A stretch of DNA of 64,000 nt from Candidatus Thiosymbion sp. GTDB taxonomy: Bacteria; Pseudomonadota; Gammaproteobacteria; Chromatiales; Chromatiaceae. Position numbers and translations under genes: made by a program. Each line of letters starts with the position of its first letter. Positions within the stretch are counted from its first letter, which is position 1. The notes below the pieces were generated by a model that did no database searches, was not told where the DNA came from, and saw nothing but the letters and a program-made list of their open reading frames with translations. Below are positions 52,369-62,654 of this stretch, piece by piece. The stretch is from NCBI GenBank assembly GCA_018435665.1, contig JAHDND010000192.1, forward strand, positions 1 to 64,000. The letters run 5' to 3'.

Positions 52369-54228
52369 ATGACCCACTGGACCCAGGATCTTATTTCCCC
52401 CGGGGAGGCCCGCACCCTGGATGGCCTCTTTCAGGGCCGGGTACGCCGCTCCCCCCAGCGCCTGGCTTATAAGGCCTTCGATCGCCATGGCGGCACCTGG
52501 TGGTCCCTGACCTGGGGGGAGATCGGCGAGCGGGTTGCCCGCTGGCAGGCGGCCTTGGCCATGGAACCCGGCCTCGCGCCCGGTGATCGGGTGGCGATCC
52601 TGTTGCGCAACTGTCCGGAATGGATTTTCTTCGAGCAAGCGGCTCTGTCCCTGAGGCTGGTCATCGTCCCGCTTTACACCGATGATCGGCCCGACAACCT
52701 GGCCCTGATCCTGGAGGATGCGGGGGCCAAGGTGCTGCTGGTCCAGGACGCGGGACGCTGGCAACGCCTGGCGCCGGCGCTGGGGGACGGGTCCGCGTTG
52801 AGTTGTGTCCTGGTCTTGGAGGCCCGTGCTCCGCTTCAGGAGCCGGCGGTCTCGGTGGAGGCCTGGCTGGCGACGGCCGTTGCCCCTCCCGATGCTGCTC
52901 TACCCGCCGCCAGGCCGGTCGCGGCGGGCTGGGGGCGTGGTCGAGACTGGGGGGCGGCGAACCCGGAGGACCTGGCGACCATCGTCTACACCTCGGGGAC
53001 CACGGGTCGCCCCAAGGGGGTGATGCTGAGCCATCGCAATGTGCTTAGCGATGTGGCCGCCGCCTTGCAGGTTGTGGATTGCTATGCCGAGGATGTCTTT
53101 CTCTCCTTTCTGCCCTTCTCCCACACCCTGGAGCGCACAGCGGGTTATTACCTGCCGATGATGGCGGGGGCGGCGGTGGCCTTTGCCCGTTCCATAAGCC
53201 AACTGGGGGAGGATTTGCAGGTGGTGCGCCCCACGGTCCTGGTCGCCGTGCCCCGGGTCTTCGAGCGCATTTACGCTCGTCTCCTGGAACAGGTCCAGGG
53301 TCGGCCCGCCCCGGTGCGCTGGCTCTTCCGGCTGGCGGTCGCCGCCGGCTGGCGCCAGTTCGAGCATCGGCAGGGTCGGGCGGACTGGCACCCGCTGGTA
53401 TTGCTTGCCCCCGGGCTGCGACAGTTGGTGGCGGGGCCCGTGAGGGCGCGCCTCGGTGGCCGGTTGCGCATCACCGTCAGTGGCGGTGCGCCCCTGTCCG
53501 GGGAGGTGGCAAGGCTCTTTCTTGGTCTGGGCCTGCCCCTGCTTCAGGGTTATGGCCTGACGGAGACCAGTCCCGTGGTCAGCGTCAACAGCCTCGCGGT
53601 CAACGATCCGGCTAGCGTTGGCCTGGCGCTGCCGGGGGTCGAGGTGTCCCTGGGAGAGCGGGACGAGTTGCTGGTGCGGGGTCCCACCGTCATGCAGGGC
53701 TATTGGCGTAATCCGGAGGCGACCCGGGCGATCCTGGACGACCAGGGTTGGCTTCACACCGGCGATCAGGCGCGCCTGGACGGCCGACAGGTCACCATTA
53801 CCGGGCGCATCAAGGATATTCTGGTCTTGTCCAATGGGGAGAAGGTAGCTCCGGTGGACCTGGAACAGGCTATCTGCCTTGATCCCCTGTTCGAACAGGC
53901 CTTGGTCCTGGGCGAGGGCTGGCCCGCCCTGGGTGCCCTGCTGGTCCTCAGCACCGAACGCTGGCCGGCACTGGCGCGGGGCTTGGGCCTCGACCCCACG
54001 GACCCCGTCAGCCTGCGTGATCCACACTTGCAGCGGGAGCTGTTGAAACGGGTTCGCGGGGTCCTGGCGACCTTCCCCGGCCACGCCAAGATCCGCCGTC
54101 TGGCCCTGACCCTGGAGCCCTGGACGGTGGAGAACGGTCTGCTCACGCCGACCCTCAAGGTCAAGCGCGCCGAGGTATTGCGCACTCTGCCCGGCTTGGT
54201 GGAGCAGCTCCGTGGCGGCGAGCCCTGA
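52369..54228 (+). CDS. Long-chain acyl-CoA synthetase-like AMP-forming ligase
   Basis: A 619-residue ANL enzyme of the FadD15/AMP-dependent synthetase class. The P-loop is YTSGTTGRPKGVMLSH, followed by FLPFSHTLERTAGYYLPMMA, QGYGLTETSPVVSVN, and the hinge TGRIKDILVLSNGEKVAPVD. Substrate is probably a long-chain fatty acid but could be another carboxylate. GAGAAGG lies 10 bp before the ATG at 52369. An Ala/Pro/Gly-rich stretch at about residues 185-202 precedes the P-loop. It stands alone, divergent from thiS. Confidence 0.85.
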   Translation: MTHWTQDLISPGEARTLDGLFQGRVRRSPQRLAYKAFDRHGGTWWSLTWGEIGERVARWQAALAMEPGLAPGDRVAILLRNCPEWIFFEQAALSLRLVIVPLYTDDRPDNLALILEDAGAKVLLVQDAGRWQRLAPALGDGSALSCVLVLEARAPLQEPAVSVEAWLATAVAPPDAALPAARPVAAGWGRGRDWGAANPEDLATIVYTSGTTGRPKGVMLSHRNVLSDVAAALQVVDCYAEDVFLSFLPFSHTLERTAGYYLPMMAGAAVAFARSISQLGEDLQVVRPTVLVAVPRVFERIYARLLEQVQGRPAPVRWLFRLAVAAGWRQFEHRQGRADWHPLVLLAPGLRQLVAGPVRARLGGRLRITVSGGAPLSGEVARLFLGLGLPLLQGYGLTETSPVVSVNSLAVNDPASVGLALPGVEVSLGERDELLVRGPTVMQGYWRNPEATRAILDDQGWLHTGDQARLDGRQVTITGRIKDILVLSNGEKVAPVDLEQAICLDPLFEQALVLGEGWPALGALLVLSTERWPALARGLGLDPTDPVSLRDPHLQRELLKRVRGVLATFPGHAKIRRLALTLEPWTVENGLLTPTLKVKRAEVLRTLPGLVEQLRGGEP

Positions 54229-54285
54229 GCGGGGCGGCCTGGGGGCGGTGGCCCCAACCATATTGTGCTGTCAACGACGTGGCGC

Positions 54286-54315
54286 TTGCCAAGGCGGTGC
54301 GGGGCTTCTTATACT
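54286..54315 (+). promoter_or_regulatory. Promoter of tRNA-Gly
   Basis: TTGCCA at 54286-54291, 18-bp spacer, TATACT at 54310-54315, 15 bp before the tRNA. Confidence 0.65.
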
Positions 54316-54330
54316 CCTCCCCCTCAGATC

Positions 54331-54404
54331 GCGGGTGTAGTTCAATGGTAGAACTGAAGCTTCCCAAGCTTCCAGCGTGGGTTCGATTCCCATCACCCGC
54401 TCCA
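54331..54404 (+). tRNA. tRNA-Gly (CCC anticodon)
   Basis: 74 nt with encoded CCA: acceptor GCGGGTG/CACCCGC, anticodon stem GAAGC/GCTTC with loop TTCCCAA giving CCC, T-loop GGTTCGATTCC. Confidence 0.96.
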
Positions 54405-54471
54405 ATCTCCCGCCGCTCCGTTCCGACTTCCCCCCTTCTCCTTTTCACCTAGCCTTGGAGCGGTCAAGGCC

Positions 54472-56973
54472 ATGAAAGCATTTCTCAAGTTTCTGCTCCT
54501 GCTGCTGGCCATTCCGGTCATCGCGGCTATCGTCCTGCATCTGTTTCTGAATCCCAATGACTACAAGGATGAGATCAGCGCCTGGGTCGAGGAGCGTTCG
54601 GGGCGGCGCCTGACCCTGGAGGGTGACCTCCGGCTGTCTTTCTTCCCCTGGGTAGGAATTGAAATCCACCGGGCGCGTCTTGCCCAGCCGCCGGGCTTTG
54701 GTGAACAGCCGTTTTTGCGCGTCCAGGTGGCCCAGGCACGACTCAGTCTTCCGGACCTCATGCAGGGACGCCTAGCGCTGGGGGAGGTCCTGGGTACGGG
54801 CTGGAGCCTGCATCTGATCCGCGCCCCGGATGGTCGGACCAATTGGGTGCAGTGGCAGGGACCGAGCGCGGAATTGAACGGGGCGGTCCAGCCTGAGCTG
54901 ACGCGGCCCGCATCGCCGCGGCCAGGGGCGACCTCTCCTCAGGTGGCGTCGGCCGGGGCGGTGCGGCCCCTACCGGCTCCCCTGCGCGCCGCCTGGGAGG
55001 AGGGCGAGGCGCCGGTGACCGGCACGCTCCCGGCAGCGACTGGCGAGGGCCTAGTCCTGACGGGGGTGCGACTCCTGTGGGACGATCAGGAAAACGGGAA
55101 TCAGATGCTGGTGGAAGACCTGGGGGTGCGGATCCCGCGGCTCGATCCGGCTGGCCCGCTGGATCTGAATCTGACCGGTCAATTAGCCGGTCTGGAAGGG
55201 GGTCGGCCGGCCCACCTGGCCCTGGAGGCCCAGACCCGGCTGCCGGCCGCTAACCAGGACCTGGTGCTCAGCCCCTTTTCCTTGAGCCTGGCGGACCTGG
55301 CCCTAGGGGAGCACCACCAGGTCAAGGCCGAGCTGCGGGGAAATCTGACGGCCGATCTGCGGGCGGGAACCTATCGCTACACCGGGCTCGACCTTGCGCT
55401 GGAGGTCAGTGGCGGGGGCTTGGCGGGCAAGCCGTTGCGACTGACGGGCCGGGGGGAGGCGGATCATGACGCCCGGACGGGAACCCTGGTCGTGCGGGAT
55501 CTGGTGCTGGACAGCGGTACCCTGCACGCGCGGGGGGGTGCCGCGGCTACCGGTCTGGATGACCAACCCGTCTGGCAGGGTGATCTGAATCTGGAACCCC
55601 TGGATGCCCGGGCCTGGCTCCAGGCCCTCGGGCTGTCACTGCCGCCCATGGCGGACCCAGCGGCACTCTCCCGTTTGGCCCTGGTCACGGCTTGGCGGTG
55701 GGCTGAGGGCCGGCTGGACCTGTCCGAATTGGATGTGAGTTTGGACCAGACCCGAGTGGGGGGCACTTGGTCCTGGGTGCCGGGGGCGCGAGACGCCCAT
55801 ACGTTCGACCTGAAGGCGGAGCGGTTTGTCCTGGATGCCTATTTGCCGCCGGCGCGGGTTGCCGGTTGGGCAAGCGAGTCAGCGCCTGGCATCGCCTCGG
55901 TCCCGGTGTCCAAGCACGGTTCCGACCTGGACCCGGTGGCGGGACTGGCCACGGCTCCCGCCTCGGCCCCACCTCAGGGGCTCCCGTCTCCTGAGCAACT
56001 ACCCCAGGCGCCCCCATCCTTTCTGGGGCTGCTGATCACCGAGGCTGTCGCGCAAACCCCGTCCACTCCACTACCACTGGTCACGACGCCCACGTCCCCG
56101 GCCTGGGATGCCCTCAGTCTGGACGGCCGGGTGCGGGTGGGACAACTGACCTGGCGGGGCCTGAAGTTCGATGAGTTCGACGGCCAGCTCAGCGGTCAGG
56201 ATGGCCAGTTCCAGTTGCGGGAGCGGGTAGCCCGCTTCTATGGCGGGAGCCTGAGCGGTCAGGTCGACCTGGATGCCCGGTTGGCGGTCCCCTCGATCTC
56301 CCTGCGGCAGAAGGCCGTGGGCGTGAGCGTCGCCGATCTGCTCGGAGACCTGCTGCGGCGGGAGGCCCGCCTGAGCGGGCGCGCCGATCTGGAGGCGGAC
56401 CTGAGGACCCGGGGCCTGACCCAGCCGGAACTGGTGGCCAGTCTGTCGGGACGGGGGGCCTTGCGGATGCCCGAGGGCCAACTCCAGGGCATTGATCTCG
56501 ATGCCCTCGTGCAGAATATCGAGGCGCAGATTCGCGGCCAAGCCAAGCCCCCCCAGCCATCCGGGGGCGGGCGGACGCGTTTTTCCCAGCTTCAAGCCAC
56601 GGCCCAAATCGAGCAGGGGATTCTGGAGACCCAAGACCTGCGGGTGGCAGCGGACCATTTCAAAGCCAGCGGTACCGGCCGGATCGACCTGCCGCGCGAG
56701 GAACTGGACCTGAAGCTTGAGGCACGGGTGGACCAGGCGCCCCCGGGCAGCGCCCTGGAACAGATCAAGGGTGTCGCCATCCCCGTGCGCGTCATGGGCA
56801 GCTTCCAGTCCCTGGAATACCGGCTGGATCCCGGACCCGTGATCGAGGAACTGGCGCGGCGGCGGCTGCAGCGGGAATTGGGTGGGCCGGATGACAACGC
56901 CCTCCAGCAACTGGAGCAGCGTACCGGCATCCGGGGGCTGGAGCAGGGTTTGAAGTCACTCCTGGGTCGCTGA
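54472..56973 (+). CDS. AsmA-family protein
   Basis: An 833-residue envelope protein with one N-terminal membrane anchor (FLKFLLLLLAIPVIAAIVLH), the AsmA N-terminal domain (SGRRLTLEGDLRLSFFPWVG) and the C-terminal AsmA_2 domain (SLSGRGALRMPEGQLQGIDL, then SQLQATAQIEQGILETQDLR). AsmA-like proteins are repeating beta-groove proteins linked to phospholipid transport and outer-membrane homeostasis. Pro/Ala-rich linkers at about 140-180 and 480-545 interrupt the beta-rich parts. mutY starts on the last base of its stop codon (TGATG). Confidence 0.88.
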   Translation: MKAFLKFLLLLLAIPVIAAIVLHLFLNPNDYKDEISAWVEERSGRRLTLEGDLRLSFFPWVGIEIHRARLAQPPGFGEQPFLRVQVAQARLSLPDLMQGRLALGEVLGTGWSLHLIRAPDGRTNWVQWQGPSAELNGAVQPELTRPASPRPGATSPQVASAGAVRPLPAPLRAAWEEGEAPVTGTLPAATGEGLVLTGVRLLWDDQENGNQMLVEDLGVRIPRLDPAGPLDLNLTGQLAGLEGGRPAHLALEAQTRLPAANQDLVLSPFSLSLADLALGEHHQVKAELRGNLTADLRAGTYRYTGLDLALEVSGGGLAGKPLRLTGRGEADHDARTGTLVVRDLVLDSGTLHARGGAAATGLDDQPVWQGDLNLEPLDARAWLQALGLSLPPMADPAALSRLALVTAWRWAEGRLDLSELDVSLDQTRVGGTWSWVPGARDAHTFDLKAERFVLDAYLPPARVAGWASESAPGIASVPVSKHGSDLDPVAGLATAPASAPPQGLPSPEQLPQAPPSFLGLLITEAVAQTPSTPLPLVTTPTSPAWDALSLDGRVRVGQLTWRGLKFDEFDGQLSGQDGQFQLRERVARFYGGSLSGQVDLDARLAVPSISLRQKAVGVSVADLLGDLLRREARLSGRADLEADLRTRGLTQPELVASLSGRGALRMPEGQLQGIDLDALVQNIEAQIRGQAKPPQPSGGGRTRFSQLQATAQIEQGILETQDLRVAADHFKASGTGRIDLPREELDLKLEARVDQAPPGSALEQIKGVAIPVRVMGSFQSLEYRLDPGPVIEELARRRLQRELGGPDDNALQQLEQRTGIRGLEQGLKSLLGR

Positions 56974-58211
56974 TGGCCAGGGAGGGAGCCGCCGGGCCTT
57001 GCGTCGCCCCCTCGGACACTCTCATGGAGCCATCCAGCGAGGTGTGCGCACAAGCCGCCCGGTCAGGCGTCGCTTCAGTGGATCGGCCTGGCTCCGGTCA
57101 GTCGCTCGACCTGGATGCCGCGGATTTTTACCGGCGGGTGCTTACCTGGTTCGATCGCTTTGGCCGGCATGATCTGCCCTGGCAACGGGACCCTAGCCCC
57201 TATCGGGTCTGGGTCTCGGAGATCATGCTGCAGCAGACCCAGGTCACGACAGTCATCCCCTATTTCGAGCGCTTCATGAGCCGTTTTCCCACCATCGGCG
57301 ACCTGGCGTCCGCCGGGGTGGACGAGGTGATGGCCCTCTGGGCGGGGCTGGGCTATTACGCCCGGGCGCGTAACCTGCATCAGGCGGCCCAGCGGCTATC
57401 GGATCGCCATGGCGGACGTTTCCCCCAGACCCTGGCGGAAGTCCAGGAACTCCCCGGGGTAGGTCCCTCCACGGCCGGGGCCATCCTGTCCCTGGCCTGC
57501 GGTCAGCGCCATCCCATCCTGGATGGTAACGTCAAGCGGGTCTTGAGCCGCCACCGGCGGATCGACGGTTGGCCTGGCCAGGCCTCGGTCCTGTCCCGGC
57601 TGTGGACCCTGGCCGAGGCCCTGACCCCGGCCGAGCGTGCCGGCGCCTACAACCAGGCCATGATGGACCTGGGGGCCACCCTCTGTACCCGCGGCCGACC
57701 CGGTTGTGAGCGCTGTCCCCTGGCAACGGATTGTCTGGCCCTTGCGCAGGGTCAGGTCATGGCCTATCCGCGCCCCCGACCACCCCGGAACCTGCCGCGC
57801 CGTGCCGCCCAGTTTCTCCTTCTGCGTAATCACCAGGGGGAATGGCTGCTGGAGCGTCGACCGCCCACTGGCATCTGGGGCGGACTATGGAGCCTGCCCG
57901 AGTGCGCGGCGGATGAGCATCCGGCTGACTGGTGCCAGGCTCATCTGGGCACGACCGCGATCCAGGTTGAAAATCTGCCCGCGCGCCGTCATACCTTTAG
58001 CCACTTTGAACTGGAGATGCGGCCGGTGCGCTTGCTCCTCACCGATGAAACCGCGATTGTCGCCGATGGCAACTCCTGGGTCTGGCAGCGCCCCGAGGAC
58101 CTCCCCGAGTTAGGTTTCCCCGCCCCCGTCGCGCGTTTGCTGCATGACTTGGGGGTCCTGAAGGCTCAGATCCGCCGCCCGCGCCAGCTTGCCCCTAGAC
58201 AGAGAGACTGA
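56973..58211 (+). CDS. mutY: A/G-specific adenine glycosylase MutY
   Basis: A 412-residue base-excision enzyme removing A opposite 8-oxo-G. Catalytic Glu in SEIMLQQTQV, HhH motif LPGVGPSTAGAIL, catalytic Asp in ILDGNVKRVLSR, [4Fe-4S] ligands CTRGRPGCERCPLATDC, and a C-terminal NUDIX-like 8-oxo-G recognition domain (WLLERRPPTGIWGGLWSLPE). The first 45 residues are extra; a later start near the conserved DFYRRVLTWFDRFGRHDLPW is possible. Followed after 4 bp by yggX, a classic pair. Confidence 0.94.
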   Translation: MAREGAAGPCVAPSDTLMEPSSEVCAQAARSGVASVDRPGSGQSLDLDAADFYRRVLTWFDRFGRHDLPWQRDPSPYRVWVSEIMLQQTQVTTVIPYFERFMSRFPTIGDLASAGVDEVMALWAGLGYYARARNLHQAAQRLSDRHGGRFPQTLAEVQELPGVGPSTAGAILSLACGQRHPILDGNVKRVLSRHRRIDGWPGQASVLSRLWTLAEALTPAERAGAYNQAMMDLGATLCTRGRPGCERCPLATDCLALAQGQVMAYPRPRPPRNLPRRAAQFLLLRNHQGEWLLERRPPTGIWGGLWSLPECAADEHPADWCQAHLGTTAIQVENLPARRHTFSHFELEMRPVRLLLTDETAIVADGNSWVWQRPEDLPELGFPAPVARLLHDLGVLKAQIRRPRQLAPRQRD

Positions 58212-58215
58212 CCCT

Positions 58216-58488
58216 ATGACCCGCATGGTGACTTGTATCAAACTGGGAAGGGAGGCCGAGGGCCTGGACCGTCAGCCCTATCCCGGCGATCTCGGCCAGC
58301 GCATTTTTGACCAGGTGTCACGCCAGGCCTGGCAGGACTGGCTGCGGCAACAGACGATGCTCATCAACGAGAACCGTCTCAGTCCCATGGACCCCAAGTC
58401 ACGCAAATTCCTGGAAGAACAGATGGAGAAGTTCTTCTTCGGCGAGGGGATCGCCCCACCGCCGGATTATCGGCCGCCCGCGGCCTGA
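58216..58488 (+). CDS. yggX: Probable Fe(2+)-trafficking protein YggX
   Basis: A 90-residue protein. MVTCIKLGREAEGLD...P is the family N-terminus with the single conserved Cys, and the C-terminal helix (FLEEQMEKFFFGEG) fits. E. coli YggX protects Fe-S proteins from oxidation and is co-transcribed with mutY, as here. The ATG at 58216 gives the family length. Confidence 0.95.
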   Translation: MTRMVTCIKLGREAEGLDRQPYPGDLGQRIFDQVSRQAWQDWLRQQTMLINENRLSPMDPKSRKFLEEQMEKFFFGEGIAPPPDYRPPAA

Positions 58489-58546
58489 CGCGCTTGGCCT
58501 GAATGGTCACCTATGCTGGCATCGCGCCCCATTCCGTGACTGTAAC

Positions 58547-58575
58547 TTGACGCGATAGGTTTCCTCGGGTCTAAT
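58547..58575 (+). promoter_or_regulatory. Promoter of tRNA-Phe
   Basis: TTGACG at 58547-58552, 17-bp spacer, TCTAAT at 58570-58575, 16 bp before the tRNA. Confidence 0.7.
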
Positions 58576-58591
58576 ACGGCCCCGTCACGAC

Positions 58592-58667
<76 letters not shown>

Positions 58668-58797
58668 TTTTTTAACCGCTTAGCTTGTGCTAATAGCCTT
58701 TCAAGAGGCTTTCAAATCCCGTTTTTCGTGCCCCAGTGTGCCGAAATTGTGGTGAAGATGCGATCCCTCGTAGTGCGACGGCTAAGAAACTGATGAG

Positions 58798-58819
58798 AAC
58801 CCGCTGCGGCGGGTTTTTT
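58798..58819 (+). terminator. Rho-independent terminator before tig
   Basis: Stem AACCCGC, loop TGCG, GCGGGTT, then a T run. About 130 bp after tRNA-Phe; it probably ends the tRNA transcript. The rest of 58668-59003 shows no gene. Confidence 0.85.
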
Positions 58820-59003
58820 GTTTTTGGCAAGGCTATACTGCCTGGCTGGCACCCATCTGGCTAGCTGGCTATACTTGCGTGCTTGGCGAACACATTCGCC
58901 AGATGGTTTCGCCCCCTGACATTGATGAATTGCCCTTGGCCGCCGAGCCGGACTATCGACCGGGTGGGTTGCCGGGGTGCCACCCTTGAGAGACCTGACG
59001 AAG

Positions 59004-60302
59004 ATGCAAGTATCAGTGGAGAATGGAGCCGGGCTCGAACGGCGCCTGACGGTTGCCTTGGAGCCGGAACGGATCGAGAGCGCGGTGGAGAACCGGCTGC
59101 GCGATTTCTCCCGTTCTGCACGCCTGCCGGGATTCCGCCCGGGCAAGGTCCCGGTGAGGATGTTGCGTCAGCGTTATGGGGACCAGATGCGCACCGAGGT
59201 TATTGGTGAGCTAATGCAGTCCACCTTCGGGGAGGCCCTGGTCCAGACAGGACTTTCGCCCGTGGCTCAACCAACCTTCAACGTGGACATGGACCCACAG
59301 GTAGGTCGCTTCGCCTACACCGCCACCTTCGAAGTGCTGCCGGAGTTTGATCTGGGTTCCCTGGCCGGCAAGCAGGTCAAGCGTCCCCTGGTGGAACTCC
59401 TCGACGCGGATCTAGAGGCCCTGATCGAGCGTCTGCGGGAGCAGCGCAAGACCTTCAACGAGCTCGAGCGCCCCGCGATGGACGGCGATCGACTCAAGAT
59501 CAGCTTCACCGGTACCCTGGTCGGGGAACAGGAGCCCTTCCCGGGAGGCACCGGCACCAATTTTCAATTGATTCTGGGCAGCGGCCAGATGATTCCTGGC
59601 TTCGAGGCCGGTCTGGTTGGCGCCTCCGCCGGCGAGGAACGGGTCTTGGAACTCAGCTTCCCCGAGGAGTACCACGCCGAACACCTCAAGGGTAAGGCCG
59701 TCTCCTTTGTCGTGACAGTTCATGCCGTGGCTGAACCCAAGCTGCCCGAGGTGGACGTCGATTTCGCCAAGGCCTTTGGGGTTGAGGATGGTGACCTGGA
59801 ACGTTTCCGCCAGGATGTCCGGGCCAACATGAGCCGCGAACTCAAGCAGCGGGTCGATGCCCGGGTGAAATCCCAGGTTATGGACCTGTTGCTGGAGGCC
59901 AACCCGATCGAAATTCCCAGATCACTGATCAATCAGGAGATCCAGACGCTTAAGGAGCAGATGCGTCAGAATCTGCGGGGTAACACCAAGATCGAGTTAC
60001 CGGACCAGCTCTTCGAGGGCAACGCCCGCCGGCGCGTCGCCTTGGGTCTGGTCCTGGCGGAGGTGGTCAAGTCCAATCAGCTCAAGGCGGATCCCGATCG
60101 GGTTCGCGAGGCCGTGGAGGACATGGCGTCGACTTACGAAAATCCCCAGGAAGTGGTCGACTACTACTACAGCAACAAGGACCACCTAGCCTCGGTCGAG
60201 GCCTTGGCCCTGGAAGGACAGGTGGTGGACTGGGTCCTGACCCAGGTCGAGGTCCAAGACCAGCCCCAGACCTTCCAGGAACTGATGGGTCCCGCAGCCT
60301 GA
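59004..60302 (+). CDS. tig: Trigger factor
   Basis: A 432-residue ribosome-associated chaperone and prolyl isomerase. The N-terminal ribosome-binding domain has RLPGFRPGKVPVRMLRQRYG (the FRxGxxP signature), the middle FKBP-type PPIase domain starts near 150 (AMDGDRLKISFTGTLVGEQE), and the helical C-terminal cradle follows. ATG 59004 gives the family start MQVSVENG; an in-frame start at 58977 is less likely. First gene of tig-clpP-clpX-lon. Confidence 0.96.
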   Translation: MQVSVENGAGLERRLTVALEPERIESAVENRLRDFSRSARLPGFRPGKVPVRMLRQRYGDQMRTEVIGELMQSTFGEALVQTGLSPVAQPTFNVDMDPQVGRFAYTATFEVLPEFDLGSLAGKQVKRPLVELLDADLEALIERLREQRKTFNELERPAMDGDRLKISFTGTLVGEQEPFPGGTGTNFQLILGSGQMIPGFEAGLVGASAGEERVLELSFPEEYHAEHLKGKAVSFVVTVHAVAEPKLPEVDVDFAKAFGVEDGDLERFRQDVRANMSRELKQRVDARVKSQVMDLLLEANPIEIPRSLINQEIQTLKEQMRQNLRGNTKIELPDQLFEGNARRRVALGLVLAEVVKSNQLKADPDRVREAVEDMASTYENPQEVVDYYYSNKDHLASVEALALEGQVVDWVLTQVEVQDQPQTFQELMGPAA

Positions 60303-60334
60303 TTGTTTGCCATTAACGTTCCTTGATCAAGCTT

Positions 60335-60991
60335 ATGACGCATCACCCGATCACCGCCGCCCACTCGGCCTGGAATCCCCAGGGTCTTGGGCTGATCCCC
60401 ATGGTTGTCGAGCAGACCGCCCGGGGCGAGCGCGCCTATGACATCTATTCCCGGCTGCTCAAGGAGCGTGTCATCTTCCTCGTGGGCCCCGTCGAGGATC
60501 AGATGGCCAACCTGGTCGTGGCCCAACTCCTCTTTCTGGAGTCCGAAAATCCGGACAAGGATATCCACCTCTACATCAATTCCCCGGGTGGCGCCGTAAC
60601 GGCCGGTCTGGCCATCTACGACACCATGCGCTTTATCCGCCCGGACGTGAGCACCATGTGTATTGGCCAGGCGGCCAGCATGGGGGCCTTGCTCCTGGCG
60701 GGTGGGGCGGCGGGTAAACGTTATGCCTTACCGCATTCCCGCATGATGATCCACCAGCCCTTGGGCGGATTTCAGGGCCAGGCGACGGATATTGATATCC
60801 ATGCCCGGGAGATCCTGCACATTCGCGACCAGCTCAACCAGATCCTGGCGCATCACACCGGCCAGCTGGTGGAAAAGGTGGCGGAGGATACGGAGCGTGA
60901 CCGCTTCATGGGGCCGGAGGACTCTGTGGCCTATGGCCTGATCGATAAGGTCCTGGAGCAACGCGTGGTGCCCAAGGCCCTCAAATCCTGA
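60335..60991 (+). CDS. clpP: ATP-dependent Clp protease proteolytic subunit
   Basis: A 218-residue serine peptidase with the triad Ser115 ([11 protein letters not shown]), His140 ([13 protein letters not shown]) and Asp189 (TERDRFM). It assembles as a tetradecamer and works with ClpX encoded 258 bp downstream. A short propeptide precedes [23 protein letters not shown] 60335 is chosen over a TTG at 60323. Confidence 0.97.
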   Translation: MTHHPITAAHSAWNPQGLGLIPMVVEQTARGERAYDIYSRLLKERVIFLVGPVEDQMANLVVAQLLFLESENPDKDIHLYINSPGGAVTAGLAIYDTMRFIRPDVSTMCIGQAASMGALLLAGGAAGKRYALPHSRMMIHQPLGGFQGQATDIDIHAREILHIRDQLNQILAHHTGQLVEKVAEDTERDRFMGPEDSVAYGLIDKVLEQRVVPKALKS

Positions 60992-61049
60992 TCTTCGGTC
61001 AGGGTGAAATCGAGGGTAAGGCTGGCATTTTCCGGTCCGTGGCGCCTAC

Positions 61050-61132
61050 CCTCATGGCAGTTGGCATGGGAGCCACGGCCAGGTCTTTCATTTTCAGGAT
61101 AGTGATGCGCCCCTCATGACCCTCAGGGTTAG
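61050..61132 (-). repeat. Dispersed repeat F2, diverged copy between clpP and clpX
   Basis: Read on the minus strand: CCTAACCCTGAGGGTCATGA, then GCGCATCACTATCCTGAAAA and TGAAAGACC; preceded on the plus strand by a partial second copy (CTCATGGCAGTTGGCATGGG). It fills much of the 258-bp gap. Confidence 0.6.
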
Positions 61133-61249
61133 GCGGGTGTCGAGGCCCGAGGGATATGGCGGTTGCCCCACGCCCATTTGCCCCTATTTTCAGGCTTCAC
61201 GCGACCGGCATGATGACCGTGACCGGCATTCGGCGGAGATTCAGTTCTG

Positions 61250-62515
61250 ATGACGCAACGTAAGAGTGACGACAGCAAGCTTCTTTATTGCTCCTTCTGC
61301 GGCAAGAGCCAGCAGGAAGTGCGTAAGCTGATTGCCGGCCCTTCGGTCTTCATCTGCGACGAATGCGTCGAGCTCTGTAACGACATCATCCGCGAGGAGG
61401 TGGAGGAGACCGCCACCGAGCCCACCAGCAAGCTGCCCAAGCCGCGGGAGATCAACCTCAGCCTGGATCAGTACGTCATCGGTCAGGAGCAGGCGAAAAA
61501 AGTCCTTTCCGTCGCCGTCTACAACCATTATAAGCGCATGGAACTGGCCAGCGCCCGGGAAGAGGTGGAGATCTCCAAGAGCAATATCCTGCTCATCGGA
61601 CCTACTGGCTCGGGCAAGACCCTGTTGGCCGAGACTCTGGCGCGGTTGCTCAACGTTCCCTTCACCATCGCCGACGCCACCACCCTGACCGAGGCGGGGT
61701 ATGTCGGTGAGGACGTGGAGAACATCATCCAGAAACTGCTGCTCAAGTGCGACTATGACGTCGAAAAGGCGCAGACCGGCATCGTCTATATCGACGAGAT
61801 CGACAAGATCTCCCGCAAATCCGACAACCCCTCCATTACCCGCGATGTCTCCGGCGAAGGGGTGCAGCAGGCCTTGCTCAAGCTGATCGAGGGTACCGTG
61901 GCCTCGGTCCCGCCCCAGGGCGGCCGCAAGCATCCCCAGCAGGAATACTTGCAGGTTGATACCTCTAATATCCTCTTCATCGTCGGCGGGGCCTTTGCCG
62001 GGCTGGAAAAGGTGATTCAGAACCGTTCCCGCAAGAGCGGCATCGGCTTCAGCGCCGATGTCCAGAGCAAGGACGACACCAAGCGCTTGGGCGAGGTATT
62101 CCGTGAGGTGGAGCCCGAGGACCTGATCCGTTATGGGCTCATTCCCGAGTTCGTGGGCCGCCTGCCGGTGGTGGCGACCCTGGAGGAACTGGATGAGAAT
62201 GCCCTGATGCGCATCCTCACCGAGCCCAAGAACGCCCTGGTCAAGCAGTATGGCCGCCTCTTTCAGATGGAGGGCTGTGAGCTGGATATCCGCCCGGATG
62301 CCTTGCGCGCGGTGGCCCGCAAGGCGATGGAACGGAAAACCGGGGCCCGTGGCCTGCGTACCGTCCTGGAGCAGACCCTGCTTGACATCATGTATGACCT
62401 TCCGTCGATGGATAACGTCAGCAAGGTGGTGGTGGATGAGTCGGTCATCCGCGGCGAGAATCACCCCTTCGTGATTTACGATGGGGTGGACAGACCCATG
62501 GCGGCCTCCGAGTGA
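61250..62515 (+). CDS. clpX: ATP-dependent Clp protease ATP-binding subunit ClpX
   Basis: A 421-residue AAA+ unfoldase. The N-terminal zinc domain has Cys14, Cys17, Cys36 and Cys39 ([15 protein letters not shown]). Walker A is GPTGSGKT, Walker [11 protein letters not shown], and the pore loop GYVGEDVE is intact. The ClpP-docking IGF-type loop is SGIGFSADV. Normal length and neighbourhood. Confidence 0.97.
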   Translation: MTQRKSDDSKLLYCSFCGKSQQEVRKLIAGPSVFICDECVELCNDIIREEVEETATEPTSKLPKPREINLSLDQYVIGQEQAKKVLSVAVYNHYKRMELASAREEVEISKSNILLIGPTGSGKTLLAETLARLLNVPFTIADATTLTEAGYVGEDVENIIQKLLLKCDYDVEKAQTGIVYIDEIDKISRKSDNPSITRDVSGEGVQQALLKLIEGTVASVPPQGGRKHPQQEYLQVDTSNILFIVGGAFAGLEKVIQNRSRKSGIGFSADVQSKDDTKRLGEVFREVEPEDLIRYGLIPEFVGRLPVVATLEELDENALMRILTEPKNALVKQYGRLFQMEGCELDIRPDALRAVARKAMERKTGARGLRTVLEQTLLDIMYDLPSMDNVSKVVVDESVIRGENHPFVIYDGVDRPMAASE

Positions 62516-62625
62516 TGTCCGCCTCAAGGCGTGCGGTTACGCGCTGACGCACCTATCCTGGCTTGACGGCGTCCCGGTATGGCCAGGCCGGATGGGGTGG
62601 AAAAGCCTCTCCGCCAGGCGTCTTG

Positions 62626-62654
62626 CTTGAAGCCTTGGCCTCCAACCCTGATAT
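62626..62654 (+). promoter_or_regulatory. Possible heat-shock (sigma-32) promoter of lon
   Basis: CTTGAAG at 62626-62632 and CCCTGATAT at 62646-62654, 13-bp spacer, resembling CTTGAAA and CCCCATnT. It lies about 130 bp before lon. Judged by eye only. Confidence 0.3.
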
